A stretch of 64,000 bases of DNA from Bin55 sp965205965 (GCA_965205965.1 CBDBHT010000007.1:558001-622000); one strand, 5' to 3'; shown: positions 8,691 through 19,017, counted from the stretch's first letter. Notes: a model not told the origin generated them from the letters alone. Numbers and translations: made by a program.

Positions 8691-10118
8691 ATGAGTAACC
8701 GAACTCGATTTTATATCAATGGAAAATGGGTCGAGCCATCGACGAATCAGACTTTGGATGTTGTAAATCCAGCTACGGAAGAAGTTATCGGTCCCATCGC
8801 GATGGGAAGTAGGCAAGATGTTGACAGTGCTGTCGCTGCTGCAGTGGCCGCGTTTGATTCATATTCGCAGACAACACGGAAAGAACGTGTTGAGCTGTTG
8901 GAACGCATTATTGACCAGTACAAATCTCGTATTGGTGGTGTTGCTGCAGCGATTAGTGAGGAAATGGGTGCGCCGGTTGGTCTTGCTACCGCGGCGCAAG
9001 CTCCAGCCGCACTTGGTCATTTTATGACCACTTTGAACGTTCTTCGTGAATTTAAATTCGAAGAAAATATCGGTTCTTCTCGTGTGATACACGAACCTGC
9101 TGGGGTATGTGGATTGATTACACCGTGGAATTGGCCGATCAACCAAATAGCTTGCAAAGTGGCACCGGCGTTAGCGGCGGGTTGCACAATGGTGCTTAAA
9201 CCGTCGGAAGTTGCTCCTTTTAACGCCGTTCTGTTTGCTGAGATTCTTGATGCTGCTGGTGTACCTGCAGGTGTTTTCAACCTTGTAAATGGTGATGGGC
9301 CAACGGTAGGAGTGGCACTTGCTTCGCATCCGGATATCGATGTGGTTTCATTTACTGGATCTACTAGAGCGGGCATTGAAGTCGCTCGAAATGCAGCACC
9401 CACAGTTAAGCGAGTAATGCAGGAGCTCGGTGGTAAATCTGCAAACATTATTCTTGATGACGCAAACTTTGAAGAAGTGATTGCTCGCGACGTGTTCGAG
9501 ATGTGCATGAACTCAGGACAGTCCTGCGACGCACCGACTCGAATGCTGGTTCCGGAGTCACGTATGGATGAGGCGGTGGCACTCGCCAAGGCTGCTGCAG
9601 AAAACGTGAAAGTTGGGGATCCAAAGGCCCCAGACACGACTATTGGTCCGGTTGTTTCCAAGGTCCAGTTTGAGAGGATTCAAAATCTAATCCAAACTGG
9701 TATCAATGAAGGGGCCAAACTGGAAACTGGTGGTATTGGTCGTCCGGATGGTCTGAATGTTGGCTATTACGTAAAACCGACTGTTTTCTCGTATGTAACG
9801 AACGACATGTCGATAGCACAGCAGGAGATCTTTGGTCCGGTACTATCTTTGATGAGTTACGTTGACGACGACGATGCTATTCGAATAGCCAACGATACGA
9901 TTTATGGGCTGTCCGGTTATATATCGACCGGTGACCTAGAACGCGCTCGTGCTATGGCGCGTCGAATGCGTGCCGGGAACATTCATCTAAACGGTGCGCC
10001 TCTAGATAATAAAGTACCGTTCGGTGGCTATAAGCAATCTGGAAACGGGCGCGAATATGGGCAGTATGGTCTTGAGGAGTTTCTTGAATTAAAATCTATG
10101 ATGGGATATAATGTATAA
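8691..10118 (+). CDS. NAD(P)-dependent aldehyde dehydrogenase
   Basis: A 475-residue member of the aldehyde dehydrogenase superfamily, which oxidises aldehydes to acids in the cytoplasm. The ATG at 8691 follows GGAG at 8-bp spacing; the TTG at 8679 is less likely. Visible landmarks: GVCGLITPWNWPINQ (cofactor site), KPSEVAPFNA, VSFTGSTRAG, the general-base Glu in MQELGGKS, the catalytic Cys in MNSGQSCDAPTRM, and EIFGPVLSLMSY near the C-terminus. The sequence resembles broad-substrate enzymes of the betaine-aldehyde type, but the substrate cannot be told from this. It stands alone, 248 bp after the phosphatase, with an IS630 inserted 28 bp after its stop. Confidence 0.9.
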   Translation: MSNRTRFYINGKWVEPSTNQTLDVVNPATEEVIGPIAMGSRQDVDSAVAAAVAAFDSYSQTTRKERVELLERIIDQYKSRIGGVAAAISEEMGAPVGLATAAQAPAALGHFMTTLNVLREFKFEENIGSSRVIHEPAGVCGLITPWNWPINQIACKVAPALAAGCTMVLKPSEVAPFNAVLFAEILDAAGVPAGVFNLVNGDGPTVGVALASHPDIDVVSFTGSTRAGIEVARNAAPTVKRVMQELGGKSANIILDDANFEEVIARDVFEMCMNSGQSCDAPTRMLVPESRMDEAVALAKAAAENVKVGDPKAPDTTIGPVVSKVQFERIQNLIQTGINEGAKLETGGIGRPDGLNVGYYVKPTVFSYVTNDMSIAQQEIFGPVLSLMSYVDDDDAIRIANDTIYGLSGYISTGDLERARAMARRMRAGNIHLNGAPLDNKVPFGGYKQSGNGREYGQYGLEEFLELKSMMGYNV

Positions 10119-10146
10119 AAGACTGCCTAAGATGTAGCTACATATG

Positions 10147-11383
10147 TAGTAGGCTACCCGTTCTAACAATACGTGTTTATAATAGTGGACTGGAAGGGGT
10201 TCTGGGATCAGGAGGATTCGATGCCGAAGAAATACATGGTGGAGTTGGCTCAGGATGAGCGGGATGAGTTGGAAGCGGTGCTGAAGTCGAGCACGCGTCG
10301 TGCGGTGTCGGAGACGAAGCTGCAGCGTGCACGGATTCTGCTGGCTGTGGATCAGGGGGGCGCAGGCCCGGCACTGACGGACATGCAGGTGGTGGATGCG
10401 CTGGGGGTGACGGAGCGGACCTGCCAGCATGTGCGTCGGCGGGCGATGGAGCAGGGTCCGATGAAGGCTCTGGAGCGCAGGCCTCGGCCGTTGCCTCCGG
10501 TGCCGAAGAAGTTGGACGGGGAGAAGGAAGCGCGTCTGGTTCAGGCGGCCTGTTCGGTTCCACCGGAAGGCCGCGTTCGGTGGACCGTGAAGATTCTGGC
10601 GGAAGAGCTGGTGCGGCTTGAAGTGGTCGAATCGATTTGCGAGGAGACCGTGCGGCAGGCGTTAAAAAAAACGAATTGAAACCATGGCGGCGGGAAATGT
10701 GGTGTATCCCGAAGAAACAAAGCCACCCTTTCGTGGCCGGTATGGAGCGGGTGATCAAGGTATACCGGCGGCCGTACGACCCGCGGCATCCGGTGGTGTG
10801 CATGGACGAGATGAGCAAGCAGCTAGTGTCGGAAGTCCGCGAGAAGTTGCCGGTACGCCCCGGGTCGCCGGAGAAGTACGACGCCCACTACCTCCGCCCG
10901 GGGAGAATGCACGGTGTGGATGTTCGGCGAGCCGCTGTCCGGCTGGCGGACAGTGGCTGTCACCAAACGGCGCACGACGTTGGATTGGGCGAAGCAAGTG
11001 CGCGCTCTGGCGAATCTGCCGCGTTCCCGGGATGCGGAAACCATCACGCTGGTGTGCGACAACTTGAACACCCACAGCGGTGACTTGTTCTACGCCGCGT
11101 TCCCGGCGGCCGAAGCCAGTCGGTTGAACGACCGCATCCACTTGGTGCACACGCCGAAACACGGGAGCTGGCTGAACATCGCGGAACTGGAGTTCAGTGC
11201 GTTGCACCGCCAGTGCCTGGATCGCCGGATCGAGAGCAGGGCTTTGGTCACGTCGGAAACGGCGGTCTGGGCCAAGGAGCGCAATCGCGAACAGACCGGG
11301 GTCGACTGGCAGCTCAGCGTCGACGACGCGCGCACCAAACTGAAGCATCTATACCCGAAAATTAAAACCAGTTAAACTAGTAG
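10147..11383 (+). mobile_element. IS630-family element, copy A
   Basis: About 1.24 kb, starting TAGTAGGCTACCCG and ending near TTAAACTAGTA. Both ends are TA-flanked as in IS630 elements. The same ends occur around 32538, 46930 and 57082. It lies just downstream of the aldehyde dehydrogenase. The transposase is broken. Confidence 0.8.
10221..11375 (+). pseudogene. IS630 transposase (two-frame), copy A, frameshifted
   Basis: The first frame (10221-10679, start MPKKYMVELAQDERDELEAV) holds the helix-turn-helix region. The second frame, offset by -1, holds the DDE core: VVCMDEMSKQL, LVCDNLNTHS and the terminal glutamate region of LVTSETAVW. The frames overlap at a run of eight A (GCGTTAAAAAAAAC), consistent with programmed -1 frameshifting as reported for IS630-type elements. 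An extra C near 10897 breaks the second frame compared with the 34.7-kb and 47.5-kb copies, so this copy is dead. Confidence 0.85.
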
Positions 11384-11466
11384 CTATAATTGTATTAACG
11401 TCCCGACTGCTGTTTTTTCACCGGTTGATGTTTTTATAACTCAACTAGCCCCAATTATTGCATGAG

Positions 11467-11725
11467 CAGTGCGAGATAGATCCTTTTTTCGGTTCGGAGC
11501 GGTAACTAGGGGTCCCATGTCTGGCCGCGAAATACCCTGTTGCCGGTGGTCGCAGTCGCCGCTGAAGCTGAATCCGGCCTCCACTTTGCTGCGTTGCACG
11601 GATGAAAAGCGGATGGGATTTGGGTAACATTTCGTCACCGCAAGGTCTCCTTCGATATGTATCTTAACTCATTGAATGATATCGAATTATAGGATCCTTG
11701 CTGTTTTACTCGTGCATTATCCGGG
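11467..11725 (-). mobile_element. 5' remnant of a second IS1380 type
   Basis: On the minus strand it starts at the end CCCGGATAATGCACG (11725 side, flanked by CTAG) and reads into a transposase front MTKCYPNPIRFSSVQR. It is then cut off. The same end and start occur at 28391 (plus strand) and 46623 (minus strand). Only the first tens of codons remain here. Confidence 0.7.
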
Positions 11726-13217
11726 CTAGGGGAGGGAGACGGCGAAAAGAAGCTAGAGATTGACAGTTCTTACGAAAGTGGATAACCGTCACGAGTTAAT
11801 TTTTGACTCTTATGTAGTGTCTGTGCGAAAACCCTGACGATTGTATCAAAGTGCTGATTATTGCGGCATGGAAGGATGTTTTGAGCTAGAATGCTGCGGG
11901 TGAAGATTGCCGTTGGAGGCGTTGAAATGGGCTTTTTTAGGGGGTTCAGGGGGGGTCTGTGCGGATCTTCGTTGGGAGGGCAGCGATCATGAGACGTTTC
12001 GAGCACGCCTTGCGGTTGGATGAGACGCCGGTCGGTGAGATCAAGATCAACGTGAAATCACGGGATGGCATTCCGGCGTTGCTGTTGGGATTGCAGCATC
12101 TGTACGTGTCGTGTCGGGAGGAATGGGAAGGGTTACTGGGTTGCCATGTGACAGCGGATCGGGATCCGGAAAACGGGAGGCCGGGGATGACGCTCTGGCG
12201 GGTTCTGGTGATGGCGGTGCTCAAGCAGAGTTTGGATTGCGACTACGACCGTCTGGGGGAGTTGGTGAACCATCACCAGATGGTACGGAAGATGCTGCAG
12301 CATGGGTTTCTGGATGACTGGACATACTCGGTTCGCACCTTGCAGGACAACGTGTCGCTGGTGACGCCGGCGTTGCTACAGGAGTTGAATGCGCTGCTGG
12401 TACGGGAGAGGGTCATGCGATGGCGGGAAAGCCCCCTGACACCGCCTTGGACGGTCGGATTGACTCGTTCGTAGTGGAAGACGGACATGCATTACCCGAC
12501 GGACGTGAACCTGCTGTGGGATGCGATGCGGGTGCTGCTGACGGAGGTTTCGGTCTGTTGCGGATCGCATGAGGTGTCGGGATGGCGGCAGGGGCAGTAC
12601 TGGCGGAGCCAGGTTCGGCAGGGCTATCAACGGGTGGGCCGTGCGCGGTTGTGGTGCCGCCGCCCGAAGGCGGTGGCGGCGTGGTTGACCCTGTGCGGCG
12701 ATCTGACGGGGCGTCTGGGCGACACGCTGGAGGAGCTGGAAGGATTTGCCGGAGGGCTCGGTGTCGTCGGCGCAGCTGTCGCGATGGTGCTGGTTTCACG
12801 CCTGCTCGGTGCGTTTGCAGGATCAGGTCCGCCGTCGCGTGCTGGAAGGGGAAACGATCCCGCACGAGGAGAAGCTATTCTCGCTGTTCGAGGCCACATA
12901 CGCGCTGGATCATGAAGGGCAAGGCTGGCCCGACCGGTGGAGCTGGGAGTTCCCCTGACGGTGCTGGAAGATCAACATCAGTTCATCCTGGGTTGGCACT
13001 TGCAGTGGCATGGCGGCGATGTGGACGTGGCGGTTCCGCTGGTGGCGGCATGCCAGGCGGTTGTGTATAAATTTGTCTGCAAAAACGAAAAATGGACTGT
13101 AACGACAGACGAATGGTTAGAATCTGATGTTTCATCGGGAATGTGGGGATGCCTGGACGCAATCCCGCATCCAGGCGCGAATCATTCATGACACAATTTA
13201 TCGAAAAGGAGCAAGAA

Positions 13218-14438
13218 ATGATTCGGAAAGATTATACGCACAATGCCACGAAGAAGTCGGCATGCGATCATCTGGCGGACGATGAGGAGTTTGTGAGGCG
13301 GCTGGTGCAGGAGACGCTCAACGAGGTTCTGGAGAGTGAGATGACGGAGTTTCTGGGAGCGGGCAAGAGCGAGCGGACGCAGACGCGTCAGGGCTACCGT
13401 TCTGGATACTACCGGCGCGATCTGACGATGAAGGTGGGCGAGATCGAGCTGAGAGTTCCGCAGGAACGCAGCGGCCAGTTCAGCACGCGGGTGTTCGAGT
13501 GCTATCAGCGTTCGGAGAAGGCCCTGGTGGCGGTGCTGTCGGAGATGTATGTGCAGGGGGTCTCGACGCGTCGGGTGAGCCGACTGGCGGAGGGTCTGTG
13601 CGGTCACGAGTTTTCGCCGGCGACGATCTCGGCCATGGTGTCGAAGCTGGACGCGTCGCTGAAGGCGTTTGCGGAACGTCGGCTGGAGGAGGCGTATCCG
13701 TATGTGTTGCTGGATGCCCGGTATGAGAAGGTGCGTGAGGAGGGCTCGGTGCGTTCCTGGGCAGTGCAGATTGCCATCGGGATTGACGGCGAGGGTCGGC
13801 GTCAGGTGCTGGCGGTGGAAGTGGCGAACCGGGAAAGCGAGGGGTCGTGGACGGAATTCCTCTCGCATCTGAAGGAACGTGGCCTGCGGGGAGTCGAGTA
13901 TGTGGTCTCGGACAGTCATGAGGGATTGAAGCATGCGATCTCGAAAGTGTTGCCGACCGCGTTGTGGCAACGGTGCTGCGTCCATTTTCTGCGCAATGCC
14001 AGGGACAAACTGTCCCGGAGTGCTGATCCCGCGTGTCTGGAGGGTTTGAAACGGTTGTGGGGCTGTGAGCATGTCGGGGAGGCTCGTGAGGCACTGGGTG
14101 CCTGGGTAGCCCGTTGGGGCGATGAGAAAGGGTTTGGCAGGCTAGTGGAATGGGTCGAGGATCATGTCGAGGAGACGCTGACGGTGTATCGGCTGCCTAG
14201 GGAACATCGCCTGCGGATGAAGTCCACGAACATGCTGGAGCGGTACAACGAGGAGCTCCGTCGGCGCACGCGTGTCGTCAGGATCTTCCCGAACGCGGAG
14301 TCCTGTCTGCGTCTGATCTTGGCACTTGCGGCGGAGACCCATGAGCGGTGGCTGACGGGGAAGCGTTATCTATATGGCCGGATCGGCGTGGTTCGCGCAT
14401 CCGAACCGGAATCCGAGACATGGCAGGAGGCGGCATGA
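13218..14438 (+). CDS. IS256-family transposase, copy B
   Basis: 406 residues, same start as in copy A (ATG after AAAAGGAG). All three catalytic regions are present: LLDARYEKVREEG, YVVSDSHEGLKHAI and MLERYNEELRRRTRVV. It differs from copy A by a few substitutions, for example Ser to Cys near the start (KKSACDHLADDEE), Arg to Cys in FECYQRSEKA, Arg to Trp in GSVRSWAVQIA and Gln to Lys in LTGKRYLYG. No disruption is visible, so it may be active; the Arg to Trp change close to the first Asp could affect that. Confidence 0.92.
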   Translation: MIRKDYTHNATKKSACDHLADDEEFVRRLVQETLNEVLESEMTEFLGAGKSERTQTRQGYRSGYYRRDLTMKVGEIELRVPQERSGQFSTRVFECYQRSEKALVAVLSEMYVQGVSTRRVSRLAEGLCGHEFSPATISAMVSKLDASLKAFAERRLEEAYPYVLLDARYEKVREEGSVRSWAVQIAIGIDGEGRRQVLAVEVANRESEGSWTEFLSHLKERGLRGVEYVVSDSHEGLKHAISKVLPTALWQRCCVHFLRNARDKLSRSADPACLEGLKRLWGCEHVGEAREALGAWVARWGDEKGFGRLVEWVEDHVEETLTVYRLPREHRLRMKSTNMLERYNEELRRRTRVVRIFPNAESCLRLILALAAETHERWLTGKRYLYGRIGVVRASEPESETWQEAA

Positions 14439-14459
14439 AACGCCCGAAAATTTCGCGCC

Positions 14460-14495
14460 GAGCGGAGACCCGCCCATATGGGCGGGTCTCCGCTC
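14460..14495. repeat. Perfect 36-bp palindrome in IS256 copy B
   Basis: Identical to the one at 3341-3376, at the same place between the transposase stop and the right end of the element. Confidence 0.95.
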
Positions 14496-14661
14496 CCACT
14501 GGAAATTGCAGAAAATTCTTGACACAACTTGCCAGGCACAGTATCCGGAGTTGCACGGATGCAGTTTCGACCGGGGGTCCACAGCCCCGCCAACCAACAA
14601 CAACTGACCGCGGTGCTGGAGCACGTCGCGTTGCCCGCGAAGGGGCGAGGCACGGAGGCCA

Positions 14662-15567
14662 GAAATCGGTCAAGAGTGACGAACTACCCGAACCAGTTCG
14701 TCAACGGGAAGCAGAGTTGGACCGATTGCGAGTATGTACGCATTGCGGTTCCTCAGGAGTGGTGCGTTACGGGAAGTCGGCAGGCTTGTGTCGATTTCGT
14801 TGCCGTTCGGCATCTTGCGGACGAACCTTTCACGCGCTGACCGGGACCCATCTTGCTGGCTTGAGGCACAAGTCGAAGTGGTCGGTATTCGAAGCGTGTT
14901 TGCGAGATCGACGACTGACGCGGCATCAGTCGGCCGAGCGATGCGGGATCTCTTACCGCACCGCATTCTTGTGGCGGCATCGCTTTCTTGGCAAGCAGTA
15001 GAAAGGCTCAAGACTCAAAGGCATCGTGGAGATGGACGAGATCTATTTTCTGGAGAGCTGCAAGGGAGATCGTTCCTTAACGGAGCGTCGCCTTCCGCGT
15101 GAGCGAGAGAGGAAATCGCGGACGCCGAGGTCTGGTGTCGGACCAGCGGCCCGTCTTGACGGCAGCATCTCGCGGCGGGCCGACTGATATGGAAGCCCTC
15201 TCGTCGACGGCGGGGACAGACATCGCTCCGGCAATCTCGGAAGGGCTGGCCGAAGATTGCGTGTGTGTCACCGATGGACATCCCAGCTACGAAATGGTAA
15301 GCCGGAGTCTGAACATTCACCAGGAAGGGGTTCGCGTCAGCCGACGTGAACTTCGCCGCGGGAGTTGGCATCTCAACACGGTTAACCAGCACCATATGAC
15401 CATGAAGCGATGGCTGAACCATCACCACCGCGGTGTCTCTACACGCTACCTGGACCACTACATGCGCTGGTTGATGAGATCGGAATTCAAACTTGAAGAA
15501 TCGATGGAGGCAAACTTCCTTTCACCTCATTTGGCAAACTATACACAAGTGGATACATAAAAGAGCC
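14662..15567 (+). mobile_element. IS1595-family remnant, copy A (left end lost)
   Basis: Encodes a transposase without its first residues: KSVKSDELPEPVRQREAELD, a zinc ribbon (CTHCGSSGVVRYGK...CRSASCG), and LAGLRHKSKWSVFEACL. It is then frameshifted repeatedly (SAERCGISYRTAFLWRHRF; later HQEGVRVSRRELRRGSWHL). The right end GGATACATAAAAGAGCC matches the inverted end of the copy at 21423-22496. The left part is replaced by the ISNCY junction at 14661/14662. Confidence 0.8.
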
Positions 15568-16140
15568 TAATTTTTATCCCAGCCGACTTCTTGGAATCGG
15601 TAGAAGTTATCAGACTCGATTTCGACCAGACGTCATGCTTTTAACGACTGAATCAACCGACCTAACGGCACTGCCATATTCCTCCAATGAAGGATCTAAT
15701 TGACGCTCGCGCTGATCTACAACGTAGGTTTTCTCGTCGGCTTTCAATCGATTCTCAATTGAATCGTAAGCTAGTTTCTTATGGGAATTACATTGAATTT
15801 TAGCCAAGTCGGATCTACAGAAATACAGACTGACGTTGATCAGTTCTTCCCCTTCGACCAACGAGACACAGAACAACCGGCAACATCGCCCTCTGAGGTC
15901 TTTGACTGCTCGCGAAAGCCCTTGATCCAACCCTTTCCCTTGCAGGAATTGATCATATCAGCAATCTCCAATTGCTTTAGGGTGCACGCAATTCTGTATA
16001 AGGCGCGAAGTTGCAAAAGCCTTGTTGGTCTGTCTGACCGATAAAGGCTGGATCAAGTGAAACAAAGTGGCTTGAGCTTCGCTTGGCTAAAATTCGATGT
16101 AATTCCCTTTCTTTACATTTCAAGCAGTTAATGTTTCCAC
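15568..16140. other. No gene clearly supported
   Basis: A minus-strand frame of 106 codons (15610-15930, containing HKKLAYDSIENRLKADEKTY) is open, but I recognise no family and see no good ribosome-binding site. It may be a gene fragment. The rest shows nothing I can support. Confidence 0.3.
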
Positions 16141-16176
16141 GTGATACGTTTGCCTTCGAAGCTTCTGACCGTTAAG

Positions 16177-16240
16177 GCCATTTGATCGACCGTGTCGTAG
16201 CTTCGAACATTATGACGTCCTGCGAATTCATCGACATCTT
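16177..16240 (-). mobile_element. Short relic of an IS1595 (ISXO2-like) transposase tail
   Basis: The minus strand reads DEFAGRHNVRSYDTVDQMA, matching DEFAGRHNVRNANTIDQMA of the intact transposase at 41000-41965. Nothing else of the element is recognisable here, so it is a fossil scrap. Confidence 0.6.
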
Positions 16241-16481
16241 GGCCCCGAGCTTGCCTTTAGCGGACAGCACATTGTTACTGAGCATCTTGCCTAGCAGCAC
16301 CCGCGGTGCGTCGGACCGTGGAAGCCCTTGTTGAAACTATAAGCCTCCAGCCGTAGAATTCGTTTCTTGCACTTCTTCTCAGATCAGCGGCCCCGCGAAA
16401 ATGCGTCGGTTGGCCGACATATACTTCGGCGACTCGCTCCGCGTAGCTCCGGTTTGACCGTCTCAGGTTGATACTAAAGGA

Positions 16482-17048
16482 CTACTGCGACATATCCACA
16501 CGTCGTAACAATTTGTGTGAACCAATGCTGAAAAATTGAGCAAATAACCGTTGCATAAAATTCAACGGCACCTCGTACTCATGCGGTCTACCTTCTGCAT
16601 ATAGGATCTGATTGTGACAAATACTATCAAGAACTCTCAGTACTTTCGGTTCTTCTGATTCTATGCTCAACCTAGTCTGCGTTGCTTCTGTAACTACTTT
16701 ATCAAGATCTGGATCATGTTTCTCTTTTTCGAGCTTCGATTCCAGCTCTATGAACCTTCTTCGCAAATCTCCATGTTTCGACGCTTTTTCAGACACCTGA
16801 AAAATTAACACTACTCCGCTTAGAACTGTTACGAAAACCGAAGGTATTATTTTTACCCATAGAGATAAGTCTTTCGATAGATCTGCCATAAATACTGCTA
16901 TCGTCGATGTTCCAAGTAGAAACGCAAAGAACAGCGTGATTTTCTCGATACGAACGTAAAACTGTCTTCGGTAATCGTGATATCGAACCGATTTTCGTAC
17001 CGCAAACAGAAGCTCATAGAATTTCACTTCTGGATTAGATTCCATCAT
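16482..17048 (-). CDS. SLATT-like two-helix membrane protein
   Basis: 188 residues: a basic N-terminal helix (FYELLFAVRKSVRYHDYRRQ), two transmembrane segments at about 36-55 and 64-84, then a charged helical tail with a coiled-coil stretch (ELESKLEKEKHDPDLDK) and a conserved-looking end (SEEPKVLRVLDSICHNQILY, then LFAQFF). The layout of N-terminal basic helix, two membrane helices and long cytoplasmic helix matches SLATT-domain proteins, which comparative genomics proposes as membrane effectors of nucleotide-signalling defence systems. That link is family knowledge; nothing here shows a cyclase partner. A small basic protein gene lies 27 bp upstream on the same strand, so the two are probably one transcript. 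Confidence 0.6.
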   Translation of the reverse strand: MMESNPEVKFYELLFAVRKSVRYHDYRRQFYVRIEKITLFFAFLLGTSTIAVFMADLSKDLSLWVKIIPSVFVTVLSGVVLIFQVSEKASKHGDLRRRFIELESKLEKEKHDPDLDKVVTEATQTRLSIESEEPKVLRVLDSICHNQILYAEGRPHEYEVPLNFMQRLFAQFFSIGSHKLLRRVDMSQ

Positions 17049-17075
17049 ATATCAACTCTTTGACTCTGAGCAGTA

Positions 17076-17228
17076 CTACTTATTCGGATTGTTACCTTGA
17101 TTACCATTTTTGGGAGGAGGCGGAGGTTTAACTTGGTCGCGAACATTTTTTGGCTGCGACCTCTGTCTAACTTCCTACCTCCGGTTAGACTGTCCAGACC
17201 GTGGTTTAGTTCCTTTTCGCCTCGCCAT
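17076..17228 (-). pseudogene. Small basic, proline-rich protein with an in-frame TAG
   Basis: From the ATG at 17228 the frame reads MARRKGTKPRSGQSNRR, then TAG (17175-17177), then continues in the same frame as EVRQRSQPKNVRDQVKPPPP and ends at the TAG at 17076-17078. Composition is uniform across the stop (Arg/Lys, Gln, Asn, then a run of prolines). The simplest reading is one 50-codon gene with a recent nonsense change, perhaps from CAG. It lies immediately upstream of the two-helix membrane protein, so it is likely the partner of that gene. Confidence 0.5.
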
Positions 17229-17280
17229 AAAACATCCGTCTCTAATCGCATTAACAACACACGAAGAATAATTAATTTCC

Positions 17281-17298
17281 TTGCATTTGTAAATGCAA
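17281..17298. promoter_or_regulatory. Palindrome upstream of the two-gene cassette
   Basis: TTGCATTT-GT-AAATGCAA: two 8-bp arms around a 2-bp centre, 53 bp upstream of the first start codon of the minus-strand cassette. It could be a regulator-binding site; no regulator gene is next to it. Confidence 0.35.
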
Positions 17299-17485
17299 AA
17301 AGGATTTATTTAGTGTCTGTGCGAAAACCCTGACGATTGTATCAAAGCGTTGATTATTGCGGCATGGGAGAGTGGTTTGAGCTAAAATGCTGCGGGTGAA
17401 GATTGCCGTTGGAGGCGTTGAAATGGGCTTTTTGAGAGGTTTCAGGGGGGAGTCTGTGCGGATCTTCGTTGAGAGGGCAGCGATC

Positions 17486-18777
17486 ATGAGACGTTTCGAG
17501 CATGCCTTGCGGTTGGACGAGAGGCCGATCGGTGAGATCAGGATTAACGTGAAATCACGGGATGACATTCCGGCGTTGCTGTTGGGATTGCAGCATCTGT
17601 ACGTGTCGTGTCGGGAGGAATGGGAAGGGTTACTGAGTTGCCATGTGACAGCGGATCAGGATCCGGAGAACGGGAGGCCGGGGATGACGGCTCTGGCGGG
17701 TTCTGGTGATGGCGGTGCTCAAGCAGGGTTTGGATTGCGACTACGACCGTCTGGGGGAGTTGGTGAACCATCACCAGGGTTGGTACGGAAGATGCTGCAG
17801 CATGGGTTTCTGGATGACTGGACGTACTCGGTGCGCACCTTGCAGGACAACGTGTCGCTGGGGTGACGCCGGCGTTGCTACAGGAGTTGAATGCGCTGCT
17901 GGTGCGCGAGGGTCATGCGGTGGCGGGAAAGCTCTCTGGTGCCCCGCCTTGGACGGTCGGGTTGACTCGTTCGTAGTGGAGACGGACGTGCATTACCCGA
18001 CGGACGTGAACCTGCTGTGGGATGCGATGCGGGTGCTGCTGACGGAGGTTTCGGTCTGTTGCGGATCGCGCCATGGGGTGTCGGGATAGCGGCAGGGGTA
18101 GTACTGGCGGAGCCAGGTTCGGCAGGGTTATCAACGGGTGAGCCGCGCGCGGTTGTGGTGCCGACGCCCAAAGGCGGTGGCGGCGTGGTTGACCCTGTGC
18201 GGCGATCTGACGGGGCGTCTGGGCGACACGCTGGAGGAGCTGGAAGGATTACCGGAGGGCTCGGTGTCGTCGGCGCAGCTGTCGCGATGGTGCTGGTTTC
18301 ACGCCTGCTCGGTGCGTTTGCAGGATCAGGTCCGCCGTCGCGTGCTGGAAGGGGAAACGATCCCGCACGAGGAGAAACCGTTCTCGCTGTTCGAGCCGCA
18401 TACGCGCTGGATCATGAAGGGCAAGGCCGGCCGACCGGTGGAGCTGGGGGTTCCCCTGACGGTGCTGGAAGATCAACATCCGTTCATCCTGGGTTGGCAC
18501 TTGCAGTGGCATGGTGGCGATTTGGACGTGGCGGTTCTGCTGGTGGCGGCATGCCAGGCACAGTATCCGGAGTTGCGCGGATGCAGTTTCGACCGGGGGT
18601 TCCACAGCCCCGCCAACCAACAGCAACTGGCCGCGGTGCTGGAGCACGTCGCGTTGCCCGGGAAGGGGCGAGGCACGGAGACCAGCCGAAGCCCGGGAAG
18701 GTGCAGCATCGTTCGTGGCGCGACGCCGGCGGCATCCGGGCGTGGAATCGGCGATCCATGCGTTGGAAAGTAGTCAT
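17486..18777 (+). pseudogene. ISNCY transposase, copy B, broken 5' part
   Basis: Starts at ATG 17486 (MRRFEHALRLDERPIGEIRI) with a good purine-rich site. It loses frame near 17690 (one extra base in GGGATGACGGCTCTGG relative to copy A) and again near 17780 and 17865. The blocks HYPTDVNLLWDAM, SLFEPHTRWIMKGKAGRPVE and CSFDRGFHSPANQQQL are still readable in shifted frames. The 3' part lies at 22514-22639 and 23493-23530. Confidence 0.8.
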
Positions 18778-19017
18778 AGTTGTCTCAAGAATTTTCTGCA
18801 ATTTCCAGTGGGAGCGGAGATCCGCCCATATGGGCGGGTCTCCGCTCGGCGCGAAATTTTCGGGTGTTTCATGCCGCCTCCTGCCATGCCTCGGATTCCG
18901 GTTCGGGTGCGCGAACCATGCCGATCCGGCCATATAGATAACGCTGCCCCGTCAGCCACCGCTCATGGGTCTCCGCCGCAAGTGCCAGGATCAGACGCAG
19001 ACACGACTCCGCGTTAG

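Larger units (their letters stand above)
13059..14529 (+). mobile_element. IS256-family element, copy B (intact)
   Basis: 1471 bp, starting GGTTGTGTATAAATTTG and ending TTGACACAACT, with an exact 8-bp duplication TGCCAGGC (13051-13058 and 14530-14537) in the ISNCY target. It differs from copy A by only a scatter of base changes and a small gap near the left end, so both are recent. Confidence 0.93.
11815..14661 (+). mobile_element. ISNCY-type element, copy A, truncated and split by IS256
   Basis: The left end is TAGTGTCTGTGCGAAAACCC, shared with 17311. The element continues to 13058, is interrupted by IS256 copy B, resumes at 14530 and is cut at about 14661 where an IS1595 remnant begins. 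The right end is missing. Family call rests on the transposase sequence. Confidence 0.75.
11989..14661 (+). pseudogene. ISNCY (ISDol1-like) transposase, copy A, broken
   Basis: Starts at the ATG at 11989 behind GGGAGGG. The front is readable: MRRFEHALRLDETPVGEIKI, then KSRDGIPALLLGLQHLY, LDCDYDRLGELVNHH and TLQDNVSLVTP. This pattern matches my memory of ISNCY/ISDol1-type transposases. The frame is lost near 12410. Later blocks survive in other frames: SFVVE...HYPTDVNLLWDAM, HEEKLFSLFEATYALDHE and LEDQHQFILGWH. The IS256 then interrupts the AACQAQYPEL region. Confidence 0.75.

Noticed and set aside
10138..10155. Terminator after the aldehyde dehydrogenase gene
   Set aside because: There is a short palindrome (CTACATATGTAG), but it is AT-rich, has no U-tract and overlaps the IS630 end.
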